This document shows, piece by piece, positions 8,376-16,912 of a DNA stretch of 64,000 nucleotides. Location: contig NZ_KB899662.1 of the NCBI RefSeq assembly GCF_000378385.1, positions 1 through 64,000 on the forward strand, written 5' to 3'. Both the position numbers and the translations under genes were made by a program. This stretch comes from Paenibacillus daejeonensis DSM 15491 (lineage in GTDB: Bacteria; Bacillota; Bacilli; Paenibacillales; Paenibacillaceae). Under the pieces are notes generated by a model, which was not told where the DNA came from, searched no databases, and was given only the letters and a program-made list of their open reading frames with translations. Position 1 is the stretch's first letter, and each line of letters starts with the position of its first letter.

Positions 8376-9308
8376 CTATCGTACCTGTCCCTGACGGGGA
8401 ATGCCAGTCCTCCGTTTGTTAAACTTTTGTAAAACGTAGAAGTGTAAAGTCGCTATCGGCTGTTGAATCATAATGCCAAGCACGACCGGCACGGCGGCTG
8501 GCGGGCTGAAATACCCCAGTGCCAGTACAATTCCCAGCGAGATATTGCGCATCCCCGAGGCGTAGGACAGTGTCACCAGCAGCTCATGATCGCGGAACGG
8601 CAGCGAGCTGAAAAATCCGGCGGCATAGCAAATGCCGACCAGCGCAATCACCGCTGGCGCGAGCACCAGCAAATCTCCCTTAAGCTGCATCACGTAAGGC
8701 TCGATCGCCGAGGCATTCAAAGCCACAACCGCGACGAAGCATAGCTTGGAGAGCGGCGCTGCAACCGGTCGGACGGTCTCGTTAATGCGTCCGCGTGTCA
8801 GCTGGTTGAGCACCACGCCGACCAAAGTCGGTAACACGACAATGATGAGCAGATCGCCCATCATTTTGCCGATCTCTACCTCTACGCCGGTTCCAAAGAA
8901 CAGCTGGATCCCTGCGGGCACGACAAGCGGGCTAATCGCCGAATCGACGACGACCAGGGCCAGCATCAGGGCGATGCTCCCTCCCGAGAGACTGACCCAG
9001 ATGACGGAGGAAACGCCGAGCGGAATGAGAGCAAACAGGACAAAACCGATGGTATAGGGTGAATCCGCTCCGAACAACACCGTTCCCATCGCAAAACCAA
9101 TCAGCGGAAGTACAATATGGGCAATGGAAAGCGACCACACGATTGGTAGCGGCCGCAGCAGGACGACCCGAAGCGCCTCCAGGCTGCAACCAATGGCCAT
9201 CGTCAACGTGACAAAAGCGAACAGATACGGCACCCAGGAAACGAAGGGCGATAAAGCGCCAGAAAAAAGAAACCCCAGAACAAGAGATCCGGGGACAATG
9301 AGAAACAT
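8376..9308 (-). CDS. Bile acid:sodium symporter (BASS) family transporter
   Basis: Integral membrane protein of about 310 residues with nine to ten hydrophobic segments and BASS-family blocks (FALIPLGVSSVIWVSLSGGS, LSYASGMRNISLGIVLALG). Bacterial members carry organic anions or precursors such as pantoate with sodium; the cargo is not deducible. The ATG used here has no clear ribosome site. The frame stays open upstream into residues typical of this family's N-terminus (LTFNKWFEKW), and a GAGGCG site at about 9356-9361 precedes that stretch, but no ATG, GTG or TTG follows it. The true start may therefore be unusual. It follows fumarase by about 60 bases on the same strand. Confidence 0.85.
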   Translation of the reverse strand: MFLIVPGSLVLGFLFSGALSPFVSWVPYLFAFVTLTMAIGCSLEALRVVLLRPLPIVWSLSIAHIVLPLIGFAMGTVLFGADSPYTIGFVLFALIPLGVSSVIWVSLSGGSIALMLALVVVDSAISPLVVPAGIQLFFGTGVEVEIGKMMGDLLIIVVLPTLVGVVLNQLTRGRINETVRPVAAPLSKLCFVAVVALNASAIEPYVMQLKGDLLVLAPAVIALVGICYAAGFFSSLPFRDHELLVTLSYASGMRNISLGIVLALGYFSPPAAVPVVLGIMIQQPIATLHFYVLQKFNKRRTGIPRQGQVR

Positions 9309-9369
9309 CCATTTCTCAAACCATTTATTAAACGTTAATCCGAATAAACGCGTTGTTAACGCCTCTTTT

Positions 9370-10911
9370 CTATTGGAACACGGGTTCCTTGAGCTCAGAT
9401 AGCTTGGCGAAGGAATCCTTCTCTACATCTGCGTGCAGGCTGTTGCCATGGGAATCCATCGTTACGATTGCGGCAAAGCCTTCGGTTTTGAGGTGCCACA
9501 TCGCTTCGGGAATACCGAATTCCAGGAAATCTACGCCATTCACCTCTTTGAAGCATTCGGCATAGTATTGCGCAGCGCCGCCAATCGCATTCAGATAGAC
9601 AGCTCCGTGCTCTCCGAGTGCAGCAAGCGTTTTGGCGCCCATGCCCCCTTTGCCGATCACTGCGCGAATACCGAATTTCTTGATAATGTCGCCTTGATAC
9701 GGCTCCTCGCGAATACTTGTGGTCGGTCCTGCCGCCTTCACTTGCCAACCGGACTCATCCTTGAGCATGACCGGTCCGCAATGGTAGATGACCGAGCCGT
9801 TCAGATCAATCGGCGCGTCATGATCCATCAAGTGCTTATGCAGCGCATCCCGGCCAGTATGCATCTCGCCATTAATGACGACGATGTCACCCACCTTCAA
9901 GCTGCGGATCTGTTCTTCGGAAATTGGCGTTTGCAGCACAACCTCGCGGCGCTCCTCCACTGGAGTTGCAGCAGCTGTTTCAGAGGCTGCAGACGTCATC
10001 TCTACCTCCTGGCCTTGTGGATAAATCCAGGACTTGATCTCGCCGGTGTCCGCGTTCAAGAGCACGCCTTGTCTGCGATACGCCCAGCAGTTATAAGCAA
10101 CTGAGACAAAGAAGCTGGCTGGCAGACGGTTCATCACACCGACCTTGCAGCCGAGCAATGTCACTTCGCCGCCGAAGCCCATCGTCCCGATGCCAAGCTG
10201 GTTGGCGTGAATCATGACATATTCCTCAAGCGCCGCGAGATCGGGATTCTCATTGGTGTCATCGACACGACGGAACAACTGCTGCTTGGCCAGATCGTAG
10301 CCGGTCGTCCGGTCGCCACCGATGCCAACGCCAATGAAGCCTGCACTACAGCCTTGGCCCTGAGCCTGGTACACCGCATGCATGATACATTTGCGGATGC
10401 CGTCCAGATCACGGCCGGCTTTGCCCAGACCTTCCAGCTCGGCTGGCAGGCTGTACTGAATATTCTTGTTCTCGCAGCCGCCGCCCTTCAGAATGAGACG
10501 GATATCGATATCGTCCTTATCCCACTGCTCGAAGTGGATGACCGGCGTTCCCGGTCCAAGGTTGTCACCGGTATTGGAACCAGTCAGCGAGTCGACAGAG
10601 TTGGTCCGCAGCTTGCCGTCTTTGGTCGCCTTGGCAATCGCAGAGCGGATCTGTTCCTTCATAATCAATTGATTGGCACCGACAGGTGTGTGCACAACAA
10701 ACGTTGGCATCCCGGTATCCTGACAGATTGGCGATACCTTGTTCTCAGCCATTGTAATATTATTAGCAATCGTCGAGAGCGACAGTCCCGCGCGTGTCGC
10801 CCGGTCCTCGGCTTCGTTCGCGGCGCGGATGGCCCGTCTTACATCACCAGGTAAATTGGTCGAAGTCTCCACGATCAGATCGTATACGCTTTGTTCAAAA
10901 TGCTGCATCAT
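9370..10911 (-). CDS. Class I fumarate hydratase, [4Fe-4S]-dependent, alpha-beta fused
   Basis: Converts fumarate and malate in the TCA cycle. About 513 residues from the chosen ATG pair, which follows an AGGGGAG site. Residues 1-290 are the alpha (N-terminal) domain with the three cluster cysteines: SPICQDTGMPTF, KGGGCENKN and GQGCSAGFIGVGIGGDR. After a linker rich in Ala, Thr and Glu comes the beta domain (ISEEQIRSLKVGDIVVINGEMHTGRDALHKHL..., GKGGMGAKTLAALGEHGAVYLNAIGGAAQYYAE). Such single-chain class I fumarases are common in enterics and some Firmicutes, while B. subtilis uses the unrelated class II FumC. A BASS transporter lies directly downstream. Confidence 0.93.
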   Translation of the reverse strand: MMQHFEQSVYDLIVETSTNLPGDVRRAIRAANEAEDRATRAGLSLSTIANNITMAENKVSPICQDTGMPTFVVHTPVGANQLIMKEQIRSAIAKATKDGKLRTNSVDSLTGSNTGDNLGPGTPVIHFEQWDKDDIDIRLILKGGGCENKNIQYSLPAELEGLGKAGRDLDGIRKCIMHAVYQAQGQGCSAGFIGVGIGGDRTTGYDLAKQQLFRRVDDTNENPDLAALEEYVMIHANQLGIGTMGFGGEVTLLGCKVGVMNRLPASFFVSVAYNCWAYRRQGVLLNADTGEIKSWIYPQGQEVEMTSAASETAAATPVEERREVVLQTPISEEQIRSLKVGDIVVINGEMHTGRDALHKHLMDHDAPIDLNGSVIYHCGPVMLKDESGWQVKAAGPTTSIREEPYQGDIIKKFGIRAVIGKGGMGAKTLAALGEHGAVYLNAIGGAAQYYAECFKEVNGVDFLEFGIPEAMWHLKTEGFAAIVTMDSHGNSLHADVEKDSFAKLSELKEPVFQ

Positions 10912-11093
10912 GACGTACGCTCTCCCCTTTTCAAACGTTCTCATTATGAATCTATCATATCACAGAAACCGCTATCCGGCATCTGCTAGCCTGTCCGTTT
11001 ATGTCCTCTCTACCACGTCTGTACAAGCTTCACCCTGCTTGATATGATGAACCAAGCACATCCTATAATTCCGCAGTAGAAGGAGCCCTGCCG

Positions 11094-11717
11094 ATGCAAA
11101 GTCATTTCTACGCTTACATGTACCGCCTAAAATATATTGAACGCTGGAGCCTGATGCGTAATACAACACGCGAGACGGTGGCCGAGCATTCCTATCACGT
11201 AGCCTTGCTTGTCCACATGCTGTGCGAGATCGGCAACCAAGTCTACGGACGCAGCCTCAATGCCGACCGCGCGGCCGCCATGGCACTGTTCCACGATGCG
11301 ACTGAGGTCTTCACAGGCGATATCCCTACCCCTGTGAAGCATCACAATCCCAAAATGCTGGCCAGCTTCCGGGAAATCGAAGGGATGGCCGCCGAGCGTC
11401 TGCTCGGGATGGTGCCCGAGCCGCTACACGACACCTATGCGCCGCTGCTTCTTCCAAAAAGCGCGCAGACAGACCCGGAAGGCAATCCCGCGGGGCTTCC
11501 GGATCAAGTGCTGCTGCGTTATCTGAAGGCAGCCGATCTGCTGGATGCCTATCTGAAGTGTCTCTCTGAGCTTTCCTCTGGCAATCGGGAGTTCATGGTT
11601 GCGAAGGGCCAGACCGAGCAAGCCTTGGCCAAACTGGAGATGCCCGAGGTGGAATGGTTCCTCACCCATATGGCCCCCAGCTTCGGCAAAACGCTCGACG
11701 AGCTGTCCGAGGACTAA
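11094..11717 (+). CDS. HD-domain 5'-deoxynucleotidase, YfbR-like
   Basis: A 207-residue HD-superfamily metal phosphohydrolase. The metal ligands appear in order: TVAEHSYHVALLVHML (His), AMALFHDATEVFTGDIPTPVK (the HD pair and its Glu), and a later Asp in LLRYLKAADLLDAYLKC. The arrangement matches E. coli YfbR, which removes 5' phosphate from deoxynucleoside monophosphates. A GAAGGAGC ribosome site precedes the ATG. It is transcribed divergently from fumarase and converges on the small gene that follows. Nothing is seen in the 180-base gap before it. Confidence 0.85.
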   Translation: MQSHFYAYMYRLKYIERWSLMRNTTRETVAEHSYHVALLVHMLCEIGNQVYGRSLNADRAAAMALFHDATEVFTGDIPTPVKHHNPKMLASFREIEGMAAERLLGMVPEPLHDTYAPLLLPKSAQTDPEGNPAGLPDQVLLRYLKAADLLDAYLKCLSELSSGNREFMVAKGQTEQALAKLEMPEVEWFLTHMAPSFGKTLDELSED

Positions 11718-11718
11718 C

Positions 11719-11955
11719 TCACTCGTCTTTCGACTTGGGCGTGGATCGCAGCTTCAACACGGACTCGCGAACGCCCTCATACATGACCTGCCATTGCGGA
11801 TCAGCATCTCCCCGCAGCGGCTCTTCGGCCTCGCCCGCTGCATGCGCTCCACTCTCGGATGGCGGCGGGCCACCAGCGCTAACCGGCGGAACTTCCCCCT
11901 TCAATCGGGCCTGCAACTGTTTTAGCCGCTGCCTTGGATCGCCGCTCATACTCAT
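11719..11955 (-). CDS. Small hypothetical protein
   Basis: A 78-residue protein I do not recognise. A basic N-terminal helix (DPRQRLKQLQARLKGE) leads into a Pro/Gly/Ser-rich acidic middle and a short C-terminal helix (QWQVMYEGVRESVLKLRSTP). There is no signal peptide or membrane segment. A GAAGGG site precedes the ATG, and the gene lies 22 bases after the SNF2 helicase gene on the same strand, so it is probably the operon's last gene. It could be an accessory of the helicase or SWIM protein, but this rests on position only. Confidence 0.6.
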   Translation of the reverse strand: MSMSGDPRQRLKQLQARLKGEVPPVSAGGPPPSESGAHAAGEAEEPLRGDADPQWQVMYEGVRESVLKLRSTPKSKDE

Positions 11956-11977
11956 CTCATCCCTTCTTTCTCCATCG

Positions 11978-14902
11978 TTACCCGTCCACTAATGTCTTGC
12001 GCAGTGTGAACAGCGAGGCCAGCTCTTCATTGGAGAGCTCAGTGATCCAATTTTCCGAAGCGCTGACCACCTGCTCATTCAGCTGCTGCTTGCGGTTAAT
12101 CATTTCATCAATTCGCTCCTCCAAGGTGCCGAGCGTCACGAACTTGTGGACCTGTACCGTCCGCGATTGACCAATCCGAAAAGCTCGGTCCGTCGCTTGG
12201 TTCTCAACAGCAGGATTCCACCAACGATCAAAGTGAAAGACGTGATTGGCCGCCGTTAGATTGAGACCGGTGCCCCCAGCTTTGAGCGATAATACGAAGG
12301 CGCCCCCCTGATTGTTGCCTTGCTGGAAGGTATCAATCATCGCATCGCGTTCCGCCTTGGGCACACCTCCGTGCAGGTAAGGCACCTGCCAGCCGAATTG
12401 TTTCTCCAGCTGCTGCTGAATCATCCGTCCCATCCCGACAAACTGCGTAAAGATCAGGCAACGCTCATCCTCTGCGGCAATCTCTTCCACCATCTCCAGC
12501 AGACGCGTCACCTTGTTGGAACGCACCGGATCCCAGTGCTCGAGGGCCAGCCTGCTATCCTTGATCAGCAAGGCCGGGTGGTTGCAGAGCTGCTTCAGCT
12601 TGGTAAGCGTTGAGAGAATCAGACCGCGACGCTGCATGGGAGAGAGGGTATCCAGCTTCTCCAGCAGCTCACTCACGGTATTCTCATAGATCGTCCCTTG
12701 TTCAACTGTCAAGGAGATGTAGGTCCGCGCCTCATTTTTCTCTGGCAGCTCCAGTTGAATGGCGGGATCCTTCTTGAGCCGCCGCAGCATGAACGGATTC
12801 ACCCACTGCCTCAGCCGCCGGATCTGCTCAGCATCCCGGGACCGCTCGATCGGTTGGACGACCTCACGCCGGAACCGCGCCAACTGACCGAGATAGCCTG
12901 GGTTCATAAAGTCATGAATGGACCACAGCTCTGTCAGCCGGTTTTCCATAGGCGTCCCTGTCATGGCGATTCGATGCGCGGCAGGCAGGCGGCGAATGGC
13001 AGCCGATTGTTTGGTATAGATGTTTTTTATATTTTGCGCCTCGTCCAGACATAACGCGTTCCATTCCATGCTGCCCAGCTCTTCTTCATCGAGCGGAGCG
13101 AGCGCGTAGGACGTAATGACCAGATCCGCCCCTTCAACAGAGGCTGCGAAGTCCTCGCCCTTGGCGCGGCGCGGGCCATAATGAATTCTGATTCGCAGCG
13201 ACGGCGCGAATCGTTCGAGCTCCTTCTCCCAGTTGCCGATGACCGAAGTTGGACAAATCAATAGCGATGGCGGAGCCGCTTGCTCGTTGCCAGACGCCGA
13301 CGGGCTTTGTCTGCGCTGCTCCGATTCCTTGACGTGCAGCAGATAGGCTGTAAACTGGATGGTTTTGCCCAATCCCATATCATCGGCCAGACAACCGCCC
13401 AGTCCAAAACGCCGCAAGAAGGCAAGCCAAGAGACGCCTTGCAGCTGGTAGGGCCGCAATTCACCCGTGAATCCCTCAGGTATGTCGATAAGCGGCAGCT
13501 CGGATACGGTCTGCAGCTGCTCCAGCCACCGCTCGAGATGCCTGCTTAGCTCCACTTCGGTCTGCAAGCTTTCCTCGTGCTCCTCCGGGGACTCGATCTC
13601 CATCGACTCGCCTCGCAGATGCAGCTCCAGCACTTCACGGAAGGTCAAACCGCTTTTTTTGCCCGATCGTTTCATCCATTGCTGCAGACGCCGCAAATCG
13701 CCGGCATCCAGATGCACCCATTCATTGCCCATCCGCAGCAGCCGCCGGTTCTCCCGAACCATGCGCATGAAGTCCTCTTCACTCAAATCGAGGTCGCCCA
13801 CAGCCAGCTTCCAGTCAAACTGGATGATCTGGTCCAGCCCGAACATGGATTGCTCGGATGAACCCACCGACGATTTCACCTTGGCCTTCAATCGTGGTTT
13901 GCGACTGCGAACCGCTTCCCACCAGCCTGGCAGCAAGACAGAGCCGCCAGCCTGCAGCAGCCTTAAGCTGCCTTCTTCCAAAAACGTCCACGCTTCCTGC
14001 TCGGCAAGCTCAAGCCGGATTCTGCCTGGCTGCTGCGCGTCCTCCCAGTCCGGGAAGATGCGCGCCCAGCGCCGCTCTTCCTTCTCCAGAATAGGCGCAA
14101 GCTGCCGCTGCCATTCTTCGGGAAGCGCGGGCTGGGGATCTTCCTCATCGCCTGCAACGACCCAGCCCGCTTGCCCCTCATCCTGACGGAGCTCATATCG
14201 TCTGGACGATTGCGATTTGTCCTGAAGCACGACAGCCAGCCGCCAGCCCGCTTCCTCAGTCGGCTCCAACAGCTGAAGAAGAACGCGAAATGGCGTATCA
14301 TCACGCTTCCAGCCGACCGTTACCCACCATTCTTCCTCGTCTTCTCCGCCTTCGCCACCCATCAGACGGTTGGACATTTCCTGTGCGGCCGCAGCTGCAC
14401 CCGGATTGCGAGCAATCGCTTCATCGACCGCGCGGCTTAACCAGTCATGCAGAATGAGCGGATCCGCTTCTTGCATGATCGTTTCATCTGCGGCTTCCCG
14501 GCTCTCCGCCGGGGGCAGCCAGAGCTGCCAACGCGGTCCACCGCTCTGCCACCCGGAGGGCTGCGGGGCATACCAACCGTTCAATAAACAACGCCGGATG
14601 AACGCCGCGGTCTGGAGCAGTTGTCTTGCTTGATTGGACCACTGCACGGCAAGCAGTCTGACCGGCTGCGGCTGGGAGGCATAGTCCATCGCCAGTAATG
14701 GCGGCAGCAGCAAGCCGTCGTGTCCGTCCACTCGCCGCTCTTCCGCTTCGGCACCATACCAGGAGCCCTCATGCCACGCGAACAGCAAGTACTTGAGCCG
14801 CTGCAGCGGACCCTGCCAGCCCGAACCCGCCAGCCACAAGCCTTCGCCAGGCAGCCAACGGGCGTCAACGATCCATTGCTTCTGCTCTATCGTCTTGCTC
14901 AT
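11978..14902 (-). CDS. SNF2-family DEAD/DEAH-box helicase
   Basis: Large (974 residues) Swi2/Snf2 ATPase. An N-terminal region of about 480 residues resembles the domain found before bacterial SNF2 modules. The ATPase core follows with motif I LADDMGLGKTIQ, motif II LCLDEAQNIKN, motif III MTGTPMENRLTELWSI, motif V LKAGGTGLNLTAANHVFHFD and motif VI DRAFRIGQ. The first ATG with a site (AAAGG, MSKTIEQKQW) was chosen; it overlaps the SWIM gene stop by four bases, showing coupling. Bacterial SNF2-SWIM pairs are widespread and are linked to DNA or RNA-polymerase remodelling, but the exact role here is unknown. Confidence 0.93.
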   Translation of the reverse strand: MSKTIEQKQWIVDARWLPGEGLWLAGSGWQGPLQRLKYLLFAWHEGSWYGAEAEERRVDGHDGLLLPPLLAMDYASQPQPVRLLAVQWSNQARQLLQTAAFIRRCLLNGWYAPQPSGWQSGGPRWQLWLPPAESREAADETIMQEADPLILHDWLSRAVDEAIARNPGAAAAAQEMSNRLMGGEGGEDEEEWWVTVGWKRDDTPFRVLLQLLEPTEEAGWRLAVVLQDKSQSSRRYELRQDEGQAGWVVAGDEEDPQPALPEEWQRQLAPILEKEERRWARIFPDWEDAQQPGRIRLELAEQEAWTFLEEGSLRLLQAGGSVLLPGWWEAVRSRKPRLKAKVKSSVGSSEQSMFGLDQIIQFDWKLAVGDLDLSEEDFMRMVRENRRLLRMGNEWVHLDAGDLRRLQQWMKRSGKKSGLTFREVLELHLRGESMEIESPEEHEESLQTEVELSRHLERWLEQLQTVSELPLIDIPEGFTGELRPYQLQGVSWLAFLRRFGLGGCLADDMGLGKTIQFTAYLLHVKESEQRRQSPSASGNEQAAPPSLLICPTSVIGNWEKELERFAPSLRIRIHYGPRRAKGEDFAASVEGADLVITSYALAPLDEEELGSMEWNALCLDEAQNIKNIYTKQSAAIRRLPAAHRIAMTGTPMENRLTELWSIHDFMNPGYLGQLARFRREVVQPIERSRDAEQIRRLRQWVNPFMLRRLKKDPAIQLELPEKNEARTYISLTVEQGTIYENTVSELLEKLDTLSPMQRRGLILSTLTKLKQLCNHPALLIKDSRLALEHWDPVRSNKVTRLLEMVEEIAAEDERCLIFTQFVGMGRMIQQQLEKQFGWQVPYLHGGVPKAERDAMIDTFQQGNNQGGAFVLSLKAGGTGLNLTAANHVFHFDRWWNPAVENQATDRAFRIGQSRTVQVHKFVTLGTLEERIDEMINRKQQLNEQVVSASENWITELSNEELASLFTLRKTLVDG

Positions 14903-16485
14903 GTCATGACCTTTCCTTTCCACAGCTCTTCCTGCAAAGCGCGCAGGCGCAGATATTTGTTGGACAACTGCTCGACGAACGTCTCCCACTGCCCTGTTCT
15001 TCCATCCGCTTGATATAGCTTCTCCAGCTTCTTCATTAATTTGACGGCGTTGCGGTAGCCCTGACGATTGCGAGAGAGGATGGCCTCATCGACCGCCTGA
15101 TGGTACATCGGTATCAGAACGGATGGCGCATGCCGGGTAATGGTGCGCAGATCCTGTAGATCAAGCTCCTGCGGTCTCGCACCGATGAACAGCTGCAGAT
15201 CTGCCCATGCTTCATAGTCCGAACGCTCTAACCAGTGCTCCGCTAGCTCGCTGTAGGCATGAGGCAGGAGGGCAATCATCCGCTCCGTCCACTGCTGACC
15301 CGCCTGCTCCTGCCGGATGTCTGCCTGACGGCATAGGGTGAGGTAAGGACGAAGAATCGCCGCATTGCGGCAATCTGCCAATTGCTCGTGCAGATAATCC
15401 ATCCACAGCCGGACAGCAGACCAATTCCGTTCCTCCAGACGCTGGCTTGCAAATCCGTAGACCAGCTCCGCAATGGGATCAAATGCAGCTTGAGAGAGAC
15501 GTTCTACCGCGTTACTGTCTGCCCCCGCCACCACATCGAAATGCGCCAGCGCCGACTGGACAAACGTTAGCTGCCGCTGACCCGTCATGCTCTCCCCGCT
15601 CAATGTCTGCTCCAGCATGCGCTGCTCGGTCTGCCGCCACCTCTCTGACTCAATCAGCTGCGCCCAGACCAGGTGGTAGAGGCGGTCCCAGCGCAGCAGA
15701 CTCGCTTCGCTATCCAGCGCACGGGTGCGAAGCGCGCCGATAAGCGCCCAGAGCCAGCTGTCTTCCCATTCCGACATTCCGTCTACGTTCAAGGATTCGG
15801 CGAGCTCCTGGAAATGGGCAATCCAAGGATCGACCGATCGGGTAAAGGACATTTCATAATAATAACGGCTATAGGAATCGGTGGATGCATAGGCAAGCTC
15901 CACCTGTTCGAGTACAAATTCAATCGTATGGAGCCAGTGATAACGCTGCTTCGCCTTGTCCCAATACTTGGCTGATCCCTTCATCTCGGAAAGGACCGAT
16001 TGCATCGGGTGAAGGGATTGTCTGCATTGCTGCCAGATTTCCCCGTACACATCCTGGAACCAGCTGCGCCATGCTTCGACGCTGCCGTCCTCTCCAGGAC
16101 TCTGAGGCCGCTTGGCAGCGCCAGGCTGGCGCCGGTCACTCTGATGCCCGGCAACCTCTCCCCGCAGCAGATGCTCGTGTACCGTTTGCGGATCAATGGC
16201 CAATCTTGCGCAGAAGGCATACCAGACAGCGATCAGATGCTTGCAGATCGCCCCTCCCTCACAGGAACATTTACTGTAGTTGAGCTGCTCCAGATCTAAA
16301 ATAACGGCCAGAATCCGATCATCCGACACAAAGCCGTAAATGCGTTCTTCTGCCGTCGGTTCCACCGATCGGACCAGCCCGTTGCGAAAGCAGGACATGC
16401 CCTCTTCCAATACCGTCTTGGGAACACGGGAGATCAATTGTTTATTTATGTCATTCCACTGTCCTTCGGCAAGGCTTGCAGTCAT
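14899..16485 (-). CDS. SWIM zinc-finger protein
   Basis: A 528-residue protein with a SWIM zinc-finger signature near residue 74 (CSCEGGAICKHLIAVWYAF, a CxCx(n)CxH pattern). The remainder is mostly alpha-helical and rich in Trp, Leu and Glu, with TPR-like character. SWIM proteins of this size are regularly encoded beside SNF2 ATPases, as here with a four-base overlap, and probably form its nucleic-acid or protein-binding partner. There is no membrane or signal segment. Confidence 0.85.
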   Translation of the reverse strand: MTASLAEGQWNDINKQLISRVPKTVLEEGMSCFRNGLVRSVEPTAEERIYGFVSDDRILAVILDLEQLNYSKCSCEGGAICKHLIAVWYAFCARLAIDPQTVHEHLLRGEVAGHQSDRRQPGAAKRPQSPGEDGSVEAWRSWFQDVYGEIWQQCRQSLHPMQSVLSEMKGSAKYWDKAKQRYHWLHTIEFVLEQVELAYASTDSYSRYYYEMSFTRSVDPWIAHFQELAESLNVDGMSEWEDSWLWALIGALRTRALDSEASLLRWDRLYHLVWAQLIESERWRQTEQRMLEQTLSGESMTGQRQLTFVQSALAHFDVVAGADSNAVERLSQAAFDPIAELVYGFASQRLEERNWSAVRLWMDYLHEQLADCRNAAILRPYLTLCRQADIRQEQAGQQWTERMIALLPHAYSELAEHWLERSDYEAWADLQLFIGARPQELDLQDLRTITRHAPSVLIPMYHQAVDEAILSRNRQGYRNAVKLMKKLEKLYQADGRTGQWETFVEQLSNKYLRLRALQEELWKGKVMT

Positions 16486-16628
16486 ATCCGCAGCTCCTCC
16501 GTTCCATTAAGGCATCTTATAATTATACCACAAACTCCGCCTAGAAAGTGACTCCCCCTTGTTGGGGAGACTAGCTAGCGAATTCCCAGCGAGGATGTGC
16601 GATACAGTGGCTACGGCGATGGTGGAAA

Positions 16629-16841
16629 GGTTGGATGGTTGTCGATAGGTTGGATGGTTATGGTGCATATATTCCGTTATTCGCTGCATAACGGGGGTTC
16701 TACCAGATATATGGAGCATATATTCCGTTACTGGCTAACTAACCATTGGTTACCTTGGCATGTATAGCGAATAGCGGAAAATAGAAGCCATATTCTTGAA
16801 TGAATGCGCATTACGGACAGTTTAGCGGAAAATAAGAGACC
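16629..16841. repeat. Intergenic repeats: TTGGATGG tandem and inverted AGCGGAAAATA-type motifs
   Basis: The 430-base gap between the SWIM gene and the sensor gene holds no gene but is repetitive. GGTTGGATGGTT occurs twice (about 16629 and 16648). GCATATATTCCGTTA occurs at 16665 and 16716. The reverse-oriented relatives GCGAATAGCGGAAAATAGA (16767) and TAGCGGAAAATAAGAGACC (16823) follow. The first pair read in reverse (TAACGGAATATATGC) resembles the second pair, so the four copies form two head-to-head pairs. Confidence 0.5.
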
Positions 16842-16870
16842 TATTATTTCTCCCCCACTCTCTCCAGCAT

Positions 16871-16906
16871 AAAAAAAGGCCTTCACGCCACTGGGGTGTG
16901 AAGACC
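16871..16906 (-). terminator. Terminator of the membrane sensor gene
   Basis: On the minus strand the stem GGTCTTCAC/GTGAAGGCC (16898-16906 with 16878-16886) is followed by seven T residues (16871-16877). It lies seven bases past the sensor gene's stop. Confidence 0.88.
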
Positions 16907-16912
16907 ATTACC

